Below, in pieces: positions 7,799 through 15,959 of a stretch of DNA of 35,706 nucleotides (positions within the stretch are counted from its first letter, which is position 1; each line of letters starts with the position of its first letter). The position numbers were made by a program, and so were the translations under genes. The notes beneath the pieces were generated by a model. The model made no database searches and was not told the DNA's origin. It worked only from the letters and a program-made list of their open reading frames with translations. Source of the DNA: an uncultured Alphaproteobacteria bacterium (lineage in GTDB: Bacteria; Pseudomonadota; Alphaproteobacteria; RS24); the NCBI GenBank assembly GCA_938091085.1, contig CALKOC010000019.1, forward strand, positions 1 through 35,706, read 5' to 3'.

Positions 7799-8392
7799 TT
7801 ATTTGTTTTTCTTTAAGTTGAAAAGACCTCTGATGTTAAAAAACTGTAAATATCGTTCTTTATTGTTAAAAGTCTTATTTTTGAAAATCCTTTTTTTGTG
7901 GCGCGGCTTTCTAAAACTGATTTCTACAAAAAGGCCGAATAAGAAGCCAAAGATTACCTGAGTAAGAGTGTGCTCTTCATCTTCGATACGTGAAAAACCT
8001 ACATAGCCTGCTGAGGCAAAAACAAATACCTGCATCACAGGGTTTTTCTGCACACAATTTCTAGCGATATAGGAGGCGCCATAAATGGATGCCGCCGCAT
8101 GACCGGATGGGAAACCGAAATACTTTGCATTTGGGCGAAGATTTAGGGCAGTTTCACCTAATCCATATTTCGAAGCTTGAATTCCGATATTCAGTATCAA
8201 ATATCTGATGGAATAATCCAGCGCCGATCCATTGATTATTGAACAGCCTAGCCCAATAACTGGCAAGGCGAGTTGAAGATTATGCCCTACATCAACATGC
8301 TCTTTGCGACTGGCCGCAATAATTATTATGAGAATAAAAGGGATGATTAGCGCACGGTAAAAGCTGTTTTTGAGTTTTTTTAGAATAATCAC
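7799..8392 (-). CDS. PAP2-superfamily membrane phosphatase
   Basis: This is a 197-residue integral membrane protein with several hydrophobic segments. It has the PAP2 motif PSGH at residues 95-98 and a third motif SR-x5-H (Ser134, Arg135, His141). The residue that is usually aspartate four places after the histidine is Gln145 (HTLTQ). PAP2 enzymes remove phosphate from isoprenoid pyrophosphates, phosphatidic acid or lipid A. It is the last gene of the cassette running from 11263, 28 bases behind the LAB_N gene. In this company a lipid A phosphatase (LpxE/LpxF-like) or an undecaprenyl-phosphate recycling role is plausible, but neither is proven. The C-terminal tail is strongly basic. Confidence 0.78.
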   Translation of the reverse strand: MIILKKLKNSFYRALIIPFILIIIIAASRKEHVDVGHNLQLALPVIGLGCSIINGSALDYSIRYLILNIGIQASKYGLGETALNLRPNAKYFGFPSGHAAASIYGASYIARNCVQKNPVMQVFVFASAGYVGFSRIEDEEHTLTQVIFGFLFGLFVEISFRKPRHKKRIFKNKTFNNKERYLQFFNIRGLFNLKKNK

Positions 8393-8420
8393 ATTTTTTC
8401 TTTTATTGGGTGAATTACTT

Positions 8421-8792
8421 TTAGGTTTTGCGTGTCTTGTAAATAAGGTGAAGGTTCCTCAAATAAATGAATAATCCCATACATTGCCCGCAAATGATGA
8501 CAATATCCTTCCGCCATAGGGCGTAGGTTAACAAGGTCAGTCCACCAAAAATTGAGCAATACCAAAAGGCCATCGGTATTATGGATTGCTGGACTTTCTC
8601 GGACATAATCCATTGGACAATAAATCGCGCTCCAAAAAGCGCTTGCCCACCAAAACCAATAATAATCATTATGATTTCAGGGTTTTCTAGAAGTGACGGC
8701 GGCAGAAATGGGAACAAGGTTATCAGAACATGAACAAATGAAATGATAACATTTTCAATTGAAGATGAGATGGTTTCGAGCAAATTATCCAT
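8421..8792 (-). CDS. Lipid A biosynthesis N-terminal (LAB_N) domain membrane protein
   Basis: The 123-residue protein has three or four membrane spans. The block GFGGQALFGARFIVQW and a later GQCMGLFIYLRNL are the conserved pieces of the LAB_N domain, known as an N-terminal extension of some lipid-A-disaccharide synthases and as a stand-alone partner of glycosyltransferases. It probably sits in the inner membrane and helps present or flip a polyprenyl-linked sugar, but its biochemical role is unsettled. Its start overlaps the end of the glycosyltransferase gene by eight bases, implying co-translation. A shorter minus-strand reading frame at 8389-8613 overlaps it and is not real. Confidence 0.82.
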   Translation of the reverse strand: MDNLLETISSSIENVIISFVHVLITLFPFLPPSLLENPEIIMIIIGFGGQALFGARFIVQWIMSEKVQQSIIPMAFWYCSIFGGLTLLTYALWRKDIVIICGQCMGLFIYLRNLHLIYKTRKT

Positions 8793-9543
8793 TGTTTTTC
8801 TCTACTTCTAAAATCTCAGCATGGCTAAATCGTGATTTAAGCCAAATAACGCCCAGCAAATCGAAAATGCTTTCAAAGGCGCGGCCGAAGCTTGTGTATT
8901 TTGTTTCTCCGATAATACGGGGACGATCTTCCACTGCTATTTCAGACACTTTCCCGCCCACCATGAGGGTCAGCGCACCATAATATCGGTGCATATTGCG
9001 GAAACTCGGAATTCTTAAAAAAATCTCTTTATCAATCACTTTTAGACTACACCCCGTATCTGTAATGCTGTCATTGAGCAGTCTTCGGCGGATTTGATTG
9101 GCGAGAAAAGAAATCAATCGCCGCCATTTATTCTCACACCGATTTACTCTTACGCCGGTGACCATCCCCTTATCCGGGCGGATGAGCTTAAGATTTTGAT
9201 AAATCTTGAGTAGTTGGGAGGGAGGATTTTGTCTGTCCCCATCCATTAAGCCAATGACATCACTGCGCGCAACAAACACCCCGTTTCTAATGGCTAGACT
9301 TTGCCCCAGTCTTTTGGAATGACGAATAACGCGGAGAAAGGGATGTTTTTCCATTGCCATTTTCAGCTCTGTGCATGTCGAGTCTGTGCTGGCGTCATCA
9401 ATGGCTATGACTTCAAAGTTTGTTTCGTGAAAACTTTCCTCAATCTCTTGCATCAAAGGAAGGATATTCCCAGCTTCGTTAAGGAAAGGGATAATGATGC
9501 TTAAATCACATGACGCGTTTTTTTGAGCGTTCTTTTTTGTCAT
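8785..9543 (-). CDS. Polyprenyl-phosphate glycosyltransferase (GT2, DPM1/ArnC-like)
   Basis: This 252-residue protein opens with the GT2 fold motif LSIIIPFLNEAGN, followed by IDDASTDST and the metal-binding DGD in GLMDGDRQNPP. That order is typical of enzymes moving a sugar from a nucleotide donor to dolichyl or undecaprenyl phosphate on the cytoplasmic face. TDTGCSLKV and ETKYTSFGR are further family landmarks. Unlike GtrB or ArnC it lacks C-terminal membrane helices; the adjacent LAB_N protein may supply that membrane part. The start overlaps the ArnT-like gene by 38 bases in another frame. The sugar cannot be read from sequence, though 4-amino-arabinose, galactosamine or glucosamine would fit the cassette. 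Confidence 0.85.
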   Translation of the reverse strand: MTKKNAQKNASCDLSIIIPFLNEAGNILPLMQEIEESFHETNFEVIAIDDASTDSTCTELKMAMEKHPFLRVIRHSKRLGQSLAIRNGVFVARSDVIGLMDGDRQNPPSQLLKIYQNLKLIRPDKGMVTGVRVNRCENKWRRLISFLANQIRRRLLNDSITDTGCSLKVIDKEIFLRIPSFRNMHRYYGALTLMVGGKVSEIAVEDRPRIIGETKYTSFGRAFESIFDLLGVIWLKSRFSHAEILEVEKNNG

Positions 9544-11263
9544 TTTTATTTTCTTTTTTCGTGATGATAAAAATTTCTACATTCGTTCCGCGTGAATAGT
9601 TAAGGCCTTTTTGCGATGAAATAATGTGTGTTTCAGAAGCTGTTTTTGGCAGAGAGGATTTGAATGTTGTTAAATGCTTTTTCTCTATGAGCGCGATGGG
9701 ATTAACATCTAAGGCAAAATGGCGGGCGGCTTCTTCAGCCGATAAAAGGCTAATCGTTCGGCTATTTATGCCATCTAATAAAAACACAAGGGAAGGTTCT
9801 ATATAGCAGGTGGCATAAATATTGGGATTTTGAATGTTTCTGGATTTTATAATTCTCTGAACGTCATCGCTGATTTTTGGCGACAGGGCGATACGGTCTA
9901 AATTCGGACTGATGCCAACAAAAACACTGATGTAAAATATAATAGATCCAAGGATGAATTGTGTGAAATAGCGCCCGCTTTCTTTAGGGCGGTATATCAA
10001 GGCTGCATAGGCGCAAATAATGAGAGCCAGAATGGCAATTCCCAACCAGATAAGAGCTTGTGGTCGGTTTACCTCGCTCATAATATTTATGAGTGTCAGA
10101 AGAGTACCCAGGAATAATAGAATAATGACAGCACTAAAGCCTGCCCATACATATAATTTTTCACGGGAGAGGACAGATGAAGAAAGTCTATCCAGCCCTA
10201 ATGCGCATAAAATTGCCAATGCCGGGAAAGTTGGCAAAACATAGTGGGGCAACTTGGTTGGCGTGAGTTCAAATATAAGCCAGAAACCGACAATCCACGA
10301 TACAAGAAATTTACCGTTATCTGCATTTATTGTCTCCTTGATGCCGTGCCATAAATGCCTGAAATACAAGCTTGCTGGAAAAAAGAGAAACATAAGTGTT
10401 ATTAAATAAAATCCCGGCGGTGCCCCGTGAGATTCACGACCAGATATTATTTTAGTCGCAAAATCTTCATAAGTTGCCTTGATAAATTCACCATCTGTCT
10501 GAAGCGTCACCAGAATATACCACGGCATTGCAATCAACAGGAACAACGAGAAACCCGTGAATGGTCTTAGGTCTCTTAACCAGTTGATACGCCTGTCCCA
10601 CAAACAAAGTGTCGTTATTGTAGTGGTGGCGAGTAAAGGTCCAATCGGCCCTTTTATGAGACAGGATAATGCCAGCGCAGACCAGAAACCATAAGCATAA
10701 AAGCAGGAAATTTTCTCCTCATGATTATGCCGCATCTTATAAACCTGCCAGAGGCAGATTTGCATGGCTGTGCAAAAAAACAGCAAAACCGCATCTGTTT
10801 TCGCTATCAGTGTCTCAGTATTAAAAATCAATGTTGCGAGGAGTAAGCCTGCGGCTTGAGCTTGCCCAAGCCCCTGTTTTAGGCCAAAAGATGGAGCAAA
10901 TAAGTAAATTATCATTAACGTGCCAAGCCCGGCAATTAAACTCGGTAAACGATAAGAGGATATGCTCTCAGGGCCGAAAAATTTGGCAGAGGCACTTTGT
11001 AACCAATAAACCCCTGCCGGTTTCTTTCCCCGTAATTCATTCTGGAACTTAATAACGACAAGATCGCCTGTTTCTGCCATTTGTTTGCTAGCTTGTGCAA
11101 ATCTGGCTTCGTCTCTATCCGTCGGTATGACGGTATGATGTGCTATCAAAGTTGAAACGCTAAAAATGATAAGAATGCATAATGAAACACAAGAAACACT
11201 CATTTCTCGGTGTGAAGACCGACTTCTGAAAAAAGACGACAGTTTTTTGAAACTTAATGACAT
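9506..11263 (-). CDS. ArnT-like lipid-linked sugar transferase (GT83, GT-C fold)
   Basis: From the ATG at 11261-11263 the product is 585 residues with about a dozen membrane spans. Just after the first span comes TDRDEARFAQASKQM, the periplasmic aspartate/glutamate motif of ArnT and related GT-C enzymes, followed by KKPAGVYWLQ. Such enzymes take a sugar from undecaprenyl phosphate and attach it to lipid A or another envelope acceptor on the periplasmic side. A TTG at 11293 would add ten residues, but the ATG follows a GGGGAT element at reasonable spacing. The C-terminal domain (from about residue 440) is the expected periplasmic part. It heads the four-gene minus-strand cassette. Confidence 0.82.
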   Translation of the reverse strand: MSLSFKKLSSFFRSRSSHREMSVSCVSLCILIIFSVSTLIAHHTVIPTDRDEARFAQASKQMAETGDLVVIKFQNELRGKKPAGVYWLQSASAKFFGPESISSYRLPSLIAGLGTLMIIYLFAPSFGLKQGLGQAQAAGLLLATLIFNTETLIAKTDAVLLFFCTAMQICLWQVYKMRHNHEEKISCFYAYGFWSALALSCLIKGPIGPLLATTTITTLCLWDRRINWLRDLRPFTGFSLFLLIAMPWYILVTLQTDGEFIKATYEDFATKIISGRESHGAPPGFYLITLMFLFFPASLYFRHLWHGIKETINADNGKFLVSWIVGFWLIFELTPTKLPHYVLPTFPALAILCALGLDRLSSSVLSREKLYVWAGFSAVIILLFLGTLLTLINIMSEVNRPQALIWLGIAILALIICAYAALIYRPKESGRYFTQFILGSIIFYISVFVGISPNLDRIALSPKISDDVQRIIKSRNIQNPNIYATCYIEPSLVFLLDGINSRTISLLSAEEAARHFALDVNPIALIEKKHLTTFKSSLPKTASETHIISSQKGLNYSRGTNVEIFIITKKENKNDKKERSKKRVM

Positions 11264-11393
11264 TCGGTATCCCCGGTTTTCAGGCGGAGACAATCCGGGA
11301 TTGAACTTTGAGTCATCATTACCTTTTTTTTATTACTTGAATGATTAGCTTTAATTTATAACTAAGATTCTTAACGAAGTTGATTTTTGTTTT

Positions 11394-12854
11394 ATGATAG
11401 TGTCGAGGATTATGACCAATAGACATATTTTTGTGACATTCTTGCCAAGACTTCTTGGCCTCACTATCTCTATTTCGACACTCACAGCTTGTGCATCTGT
11501 TAATCAGGCTTCTGCGCAAAAGCAAAATTCTATCAATCATCCCGATCATAAAAAAATTATTCGTGCCTTTGGCGGTGTTTATGAGGATTTTAAAGTTGGC
11601 AGTTATGTGGCGGGTCTGAGCCTTAGGATTGCCAAGTCTTCTGATGACCCGGAATCGAAATATCGGGTTACTGTTCTTGATAGTCCGCAGGTGAATGCTT
11701 TTGCTATGCCAGGTGGCTATACTTACGTTACTCGCGGACTGCTGGCTCTAGCCAATAATGAAGCTGAAGTGGCTGCGGTCATGGGGCATGAAATTGCGCA
11801 TGTTACAGCTGCGCATGGTAATGAACGCCAAAGAGCCTCGATTGGCGCAGCGGTTCTTGCGACGGTCTTGGGTAATGTATTGAACAGCAGCGTTGCGAAC
11901 CAAATTATAGATATTGGGGCGACAGGATTGATGGCTAGTTATAGCCGTAAGCAAGAATATGAAGCAGATATACTAGGTGTTCAATCTCTCTATCGTGCCG
12001 GCTATGACCCTTATGCAGGGGGTGATTTTCTCGCTGCCATGGGGAGGCTAAGTGAACGCGAGGCAAGGCTCAGCGGTGGCAATAGTGTGCCGGGCTGGTT
12101 CTCAACCCATCCCGATACAGGCGACAGAGTATCAAAAGCACATAAATTTGCTGAGGGACTTGTTGTGAATTCTAATTGGCGACGTAATCATGGGCGGGCA
12201 ACGCATTTGGCGGCTATTGATGGCATGCTTTATGGCGATGCGCCTGATGAAGGGTTTATTCGTGGCCAAGATTTTTTGCATCCGTTATTACGGTTTAGCT
12301 TTTCAGTTCCGGACAGTTTTAAGCTGATTAATAGTTCTCAGGCCGTTTTTGCCCAAGGCCCAGACGGAGCTATTATAAAATTCGATATGGCAGATGCTGA
12401 TCAATCAACAGATGCTTATCTAACTGATATATGGGCTGACGGACTAAGTCTCAGAGATATTAGTAAAATAAACTCAAGTTTAGATGGTACGACAGCAATC
12501 CATGAGCAATCGGACAAGATATCGCGGCTTGTTGTATTGCGGGCCGGTGAGGGGAAAGTCTACAGGTTTGTAATGCAAAGCCCGGCCTATGCCTTTGAGG
12601 GCTTAGATGGAGGATTTAAGGCTACCGCTAGAGGTTTTAAAAAACTGACAGTAGCAGAGGCAGGAAAGCTTAAACCTTTAAAAATCAAGATACTAACAGT
12701 CAAAGAAGACGACAGGGTTCAAAATTTTGTTCAACAGATGAGAGGTGTGGAAGCACCTGAAGAAATGTTTAGGATTTTAAACGGGTTAGGCGCCAGCGAG
12801 GCTCTTGTTACGGGAACAAAAGTAAAGATTATCACCGACTTACAAGTATTTTAG
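11394..12854 (+). CDS. M48-family zinc metalloprotease, lipoprotein (BepA/YfgC-like)
   Basis: The 486-residue precursor has a lipoprotein signal: a hydrophobic stretch ending LTAC, with the lipidated cysteine at residue 33. The zinc site is HEIAH (His132, Glu133, His136), and EYEAD further on gives the third ligand. M48 periplasmic proteases of this type degrade or help fold outer-membrane proteins. The C-terminal half has no confidently recognised domain; its last 60 residues are reminiscent of a LysM-like module (LNGLGASEALVTGTKVKII). An ATG at 11412 is an alternative start: it has a GAGGA just upstream, but only three bases away. The gene converges on rpoH with one base between the two. 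Confidence 0.85.
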   Translation: MIVSRIMTNRHIFVTFLPRLLGLTISISTLTACASVNQASAQKQNSINHPDHKKIIRAFGGVYEDFKVGSYVAGLSLRIAKSSDDPESKYRVTVLDSPQVNAFAMPGGYTYVTRGLLALANNEAEVAAVMGHEIAHVTAAHGNERQRASIGAAVLATVLGNVLNSSVANQIIDIGATGLMASYSRKQEYEADILGVQSLYRAGYDPYAGGDFLAAMGRLSEREARLSGGNSVPGWFSTHPDTGDRVSKAHKFAEGLVVNSNWRRNHGRATHLAAIDGMLYGDAPDEGFIRGQDFLHPLLRFSFSVPDSFKLINSSQAVFAQGPDGAIIKFDMADADQSTDAYLTDIWADGLSLRDISKINSSLDGTTAIHEQSDKISRLVVLRAGEGKVYRFVMQSPAYAFEGLDGGFKATARGFKKLTVAEAGKLKPLKIKILTVKEDDRVQNFVQQMRGVEAPEEMFRILNGLGASEALVTGTKVKIITDLQVF

Positions 12855-12855
12855 C

Positions 12856-13755
12856 TTATGGAAGCAAGCCTGAGCCAACCGGGTCGCCATTCGTCGTTTT
12901 AGTCAATGCAAGCTTCAGCTTATCGAGGGCCTGATGTTCAATTTGGCGCACGCGCTCTTTTGAAATGCCCAGCTTTTTACCGAGACATTCAAGCGTTACA
13001 TTTTCTTCACCCAAGCGACGTTCGCAAATAATGCGATATTCACGTTCATTAAGGGTTTCCATGGCATCTTTAATCCAGTTTCGGCGCACTTCGCTGTCTT
13101 TATCTTCGCTGACAACCTCGTCGGGAAGGGGGCCATCACAAACCAGCAGGTCTTGCCATTCAAGGCTGTTGGCTTCACCGTCCGCTTCTGACATGGGCGC
13201 ATTCAGGCTTCTGTCATTCCCGGATAGACGACCTTCCATGGTTTCGACGTCTTCAAGCCTTACACCAAGTTCTTTGGCGATAAAAAGACGACTTTCATGT
13301 GTCATGTTATTCTGACCGCCATCATTGATACGCGCACGAAGGCGACGGAGGTTGAAGAATAGGGATTTCTGAGCCGCGGTTGTACCGGTACGGACAATTG
13401 ACCAATTTCTCAGAATAAAATCTTGGATTGACGCTCTAATCCACCAGGAAGCATAGGTCGAAAAACGCACCCCGCGTTCAATGTCAAACCTGTCGGCAGC
13501 CTGCATAAGACCAATATTACCTTCTTGGACGAGATCACCCATTGGGAGACCGTAATGACGGAATTTTGTCGCCATCGCAATGACGAGACGAAGATGAGCA
13601 GAAGTAAGCTCATGCAGAGCCTTTTCATTTTGCTCCTGACGCCAGAGGCGGGCCAATTCAAGTTCATGATCCTGTTCAAGAAGCGGCACTTTCATAGCAC
13701 CTTTGAAATATCTTCTGTTGGCTGCGAGTGTTTCTTGCGTATCAATATGGGTCAT
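12856..13755 (-). CDS. rpoH: RNA polymerase heat-shock sigma factor RpoH (sigma-32)
   Basis: This 299-residue protein has sigma-70 region 2 (DLVQEGNIGLMQAADRFD, then STYASWWIRASI for -10 recognition), region 3, and a region 4 helix-turn-helix near the end (LGISKERVRQIEHQAL). The RpoH box QKSLFFNLR at residues 129-137 separates it from RpoD and RpoS. It directs polymerase to heat-shock promoters and in alphaproteobacteria often also to envelope and oxidative stress genes. A strong AGGAG ribosome-binding site precedes the ATG at 13753-13755. Only 121 bases separate it from carD upstream. No ROSE-type RNA thermometer was evident in that leader by eye. Many alphaproteobacteria have more than one RpoH copy; which this is cannot be told. 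Confidence 0.95.
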   Translation of the reverse strand: MTHIDTQETLAANRRYFKGAMKVPLLEQDHELELARLWRQEQNEKALHELTSAHLRLVIAMATKFRHYGLPMGDLVQEGNIGLMQAADRFDIERGVRFSTYASWWIRASIQDFILRNWSIVRTGTTAAQKSLFFNLRRLRARINDGGQNNMTHESRLFIAKELGVRLEDVETMEGRLSGNDRSLNAPMSEADGEANSLEWQDLLVCDGPLPDEVVSEDKDSEVRRNWIKDAMETLNEREYRIICERRLGEENVTLECLGKKLGISKERVRQIEHQALDKLKLALTKTTNGDPVGSGLLP

Positions 13756-13876
13756 ATTTATCTCCTATTTCCCTTTACGCAGAGAAATGGAGACCGGTTC
13801 ACCAAAAAGTGGGAGTCAGGAAAAAATTTTATTTATATTTTTCAAACCGTCATTGATATGAATAATATTATTATTC

Positions 13877-14710
13877 TTATTCTTCTTCTTCAGAAGCTTC
13901 GTCAGCAGCACTCGTTTTAGTGGTTGCTTTAGATAACACATCTTCAAGATTGGCGGTGGCAACTTCAAGTTCTGTTTTGTTAATAGCGGCAACCTCGCGT
14001 GCCATTCTGTCCAGAGCAGATTCATAAAGTTGACGCTCGCTATAAGACTGTTCAGGCTGGTTTTCATTCCTATAAAGATCACGAACGACTTCTGCCGTAG
14101 CGACTAAATCGCCTGAATTTATTTTTGCCTCATATTCCTGCGCTCTGCGGCTCCACATGGTACGTTTGATGCGTGCACGCCCTCGCAGGGTTTTCATTGC
14201 TCCTGTCATCATAGTTTTGTCAGCCAGTTTACGCATGCCGTTTTCAACCGCTTTATCAAGTGGTAGTAGAAGCGTCATTTTTTCTTTATCAAAACTAATG
14301 ACAAACAGCTCAAGCTCCGCATCTCCGAATTGTTGGGTGGAAATCTCAGATATTTGTCCAACCCCATGTGACGGGTAAACAATAAATTCATTTACACGAA
14401 ACCCTTTAGCAGCCTTCCGGTCAACTTGTCTGGCTTTTGAAGGAGCCTTAGCAGGAGCTTTGGGAGCTGTTTTTGCCGGCGCTTTTTTAGCGGCAGGTTT
14501 TTTTGCGGGTGATTTGGATGCTGGCTTTTTTGCTGGGGTTTTAGCAGCAGGTTTTTTAGCGGCAGGTTTTTTGGCAGCAGGCGCTTTGGCAGTTGGCTTT
14601 TTGGCAGGTGCTTTGGCTGCTGGCTTTTTTGCTGCGGTTTTAGCAGCAGGTTTTTTAGCGGCAGGTTTTTTAGCAGCCGGTTTTGAAGTCGATTTTTTGG
14701 TTGTCGCCAT
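13877..14710 (-). CDS. carD: CarD/CdnL-type transcription regulator with a histone-H1-like N-terminal tail
   Basis: The 277-residue protein has two parts. Residues 1 to about 94 are almost entirely Ala, Lys and Pro in PAAKK-like units, resembling eukaryotic H1 tails and bacterial H1-like proteins. From about residue 100 comes a normal CarD domain: the RNA-polymerase-interacting region with FIVYPSHGVGQI, then a helical DNA-binding part (TMWSRRAQEYEAKINSGD, LYESALDRMAREVA). A short acidic tail ends in EEEE. CarD/CdnL proteins bind the polymerase beta subunit and stabilise the open complex, especially at rRNA and growth genes. Typical alphaproteobacterial CdnL is about 170 residues, so the extension is the unusual feature. 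It lies between fdxA and rpoH on the same strand. Confidence 0.92.
   Translation of the reverse strand: MATTKKSTSKPAAKKPAAKKPAAKTAAKKPAAKAPAKKPTAKAPAAKKPAAKKPAAKTPAKKPASKSPAKKPAAKKAPAKTAPKAPAKAPSKARQVDRKAAKGFRVNEFIVYPSHGVGQISEISTQQFGDAELELFVISFDKEKMTLLLPLDKAVENGMRKLADKTMMTGAMKTLRGRARIKRTMWSRRAQEYEAKINSGDLVATAEVVRDLYRNENQPEQSYSERQLYESALDRMAREVAAINKTELEVATANLEDVLSKATTKTSAADEASEEEE
14429..14695. repeat. Coding repeats for the Lys/Ala/Pro-rich tail of CarD
   Basis: The DNA repeats degenerate units such as GCAGCAGGTTTTTTAGCG (plus strand), encoding PAAKK, PAAKT and PAKKP blocks in about the first 94 codons of the carD-like gene. Unit copies differ by synonymous changes, so the array is old or under protein-level selection rather than a recent expansion. 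On the opposite strand it produces a spurious Gly/Ala/Phe-rich open frame. Confidence 0.85.
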
Positions 14711-14782
14711 TGTCTCTTAATCCTTTAACCGTTTCCTGCTTGCCAATTGAGTAATCTTATCTGATGGATAAGAAAATTACAT

Positions 14783-15121
14783 TTAGTCGCCCTCGCCAGG
14801 GGCCTCGCTGAAAAACTTATCAAACTTATCTGTTTGTTTCAAAAAATCATCTGCGTCAGCAGGTGCATCTTTTTTGAGTGTAATATTTGGCCAGATATCT
14901 GCAAATTTAGTGTTCACTTCAAGCCATTTTTCCAAGCCGTCTTCAGTATCTGGCTTGATGGCTTCCGCCGGACATTCAGGTTCGCAAACACCACAATCAA
15001 TACATTCATCGGGACTGATGACTAGCATGTTTTCACCTTCGTAAAAACAGTCAACAGGGCAAACCTCAACACAATCTGTGTATTTACATTTAATGCAGGC
15101 ATCAGTCACAATATAAGTCAT
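14783..15121 (-). CDS. fdxA: Seven-iron ferredoxin FdxA ([3Fe-4S][4Fe-4S])
   Basis: The 112-residue protein matches the FdxA family: [19 protein letters not shown] near the N terminus and [17 protein letters not shown] around residues 39-55. Together these supply the ligands for one [3Fe-4S] and one [4Fe-4S] cluster. The C-terminal extension [16 protein letters not shown] is also characteristic of this type. It is a low-potential cytoplasmic electron carrier whose partners are generally unknown. A CTTATC/GATAAG hairpin (14756-14772) lies just downstream but has no T-run, so it may not terminate transcription. The position next to carD and rpoH, with the S4 protein and helicase upstream, is a recurring alphaproteobacterial order. 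Confidence 0.94.
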   Translation of the reverse strand: MTYIVTDACIKCKYTDCVEVCPVDCFYEGENMLVISPDECIDCGVCEPECPAEAIKPDTEDGLEKWLEVNTKFADIWPNITLKKDAPADADDFLKQTDKFDKFFSEAPGEGD

Positions 15122-15161
15122 GCTTTATCCATTCTTACTATCGAATTGGTGGTCATTCCGG

Positions 15162-15611
15162 CTAATTAAGGCCTAGATTTGTCGCCGCTCTTTGCCGTGC
15201 GGCTCCAGTTTCAATATCGGGAACATGTATAAGCCCGGAAATGCGACGAAGCAAGTTTGCTTCGTAATCATCAAGTCTGCCATCCGAAAGAACAACCATC
15301 CAAAGCTTTTCAATCAGAACAATTTTCTGGGGAAGTTCGTAATGCTCATTAATAACCTTAGTCCATTGATACAAATCATTGGCCTCGGACTCGAGTGTGT
15401 CAGCAAGCGTCATTAATTCTTGAGTTTCATCTTCAGAAAGACTGAACCCGTCCTGAAGAATTTGACGCAATGTGTCAATTTCAATGCCATCTGCTTGTCC
15501 GTCCAGCCGAGCGGCGTGGGTCAACAATGTAGCAGCTGCCAATGATAAAGTATCTTCCGTCTCCGGTGTCACTTCGGCACTGTCAAATAGACTTTTAAGG
15601 CGATTAAACAT
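15162..15611 (-). CDS. TerB-like (tellurite-resistance TerB family) protein
   Basis: This 149-residue, all-helical, acidic protein has the TerB-type pattern: an early helix (LAAATLLTHAARLDGQADGIE), the acidic DExETQELM segment, and the repeated helix with WMVVLSDGRLDDYEANLLRRI. Conserved acidic residues at matching positions of the two halves are thought to bind metal. Stand-alone TerB-like proteins are widespread, and most have no proven link to tellurite. It lies 21 bases after the S4-domain gene and 40 bases before fdxA, so it is probably part of that transcript. Function unknown. Confidence 0.72.
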   Translation of the reverse strand: MFNRLKSLFDSAEVTPETEDTLSLAAATLLTHAARLDGQADGIEIDTLRQILQDGFSLSEDETQELMTLADTLESEANDLYQWTKVINEHYELPQKIVLIEKLWMVVLSDGRLDDYEANLLRRISGLIHVPDIETGAARQRAATNLGLN

Positions 15612-15632
15612 GAGGTTGAAATATTGTCATTT

Positions 15633-15959
15633 TCACAATTTGGCAAGAAGTTTATCGCTTTTGGCCTCATCTGCGTCTTCTTTTGGGGTAATGTCTTCGT
15701 AGAGGTTTTGCGCTTCTTGAGCCGACCCCCGTCGGGTTCCCAAATCGAGCACACGGATAACACGTATCTGATTGCCCTGCGCAAAGGTGAGAATATCGCC
15801 AACTCTTACCGGGTCGCTTGATTTTTTTATTTTAATTCCATTGACGCGGATACGCCCCCCATTAGCGCGTTTCGTAGCAAGTGACCGCGTTTTGAAGAAT
15901 CGTGCAAACCAGAGATACTTATCAACTCTGAGGCCGTCTAACTTCGTCATATTGCTCAC
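15633..15959 (-). CDS. S4-domain RNA-binding protein (Hsp15/HslR-like)
   Basis: The 108-residue protein is mostly one S4 domain: LRVDKYLWFARFFKTRSLA, then GGRIRVNGIKIKKSSDPVRVGD, the standard alpha-L RNA-binding fold. Hsp15 (HslR) binds stalled 50S subunits carrying a nascent chain, and this protein has its length and layout. The first usable start is GTG at 15957-15959, which overlaps the helicase stop as GTGA and suggests translational coupling; an ATG at 15948-15950 three codons later is an alternative. The tail is charged (KEDADEAKSDKLLAKL). Co-occurrence with a SUV3-like RNA helicase points to ribosome or RNA quality control. Confidence 0.87.
   Translation of the reverse strand: MSNMTKLDGLRVDKYLWFARFFKTRSLATKRANGGRIRVNGIKIKKSSDPVRVGDILTFAQGNQIRVIRVLDLGTRRGSAQEAQNLYEDITPKEDADEAKSDKLLAKL

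Noticed and set aside
8389-8613. A 74-codon minus-strand frame overlapping the LAB_N gene
   Set aside because: The overlapping 123-codon frame has clear LAB_N motifs and membrane helices; this one has none.
14460-14720. Plus-strand 86-codon frame rich in Gly, Ala and Phe, looking like a membrane protein
   Set aside because: It is the antisense of the PAAKK repeats of carD; the hydrophobicity is a by-product of Lys/Ala/Pro codons read backwards.
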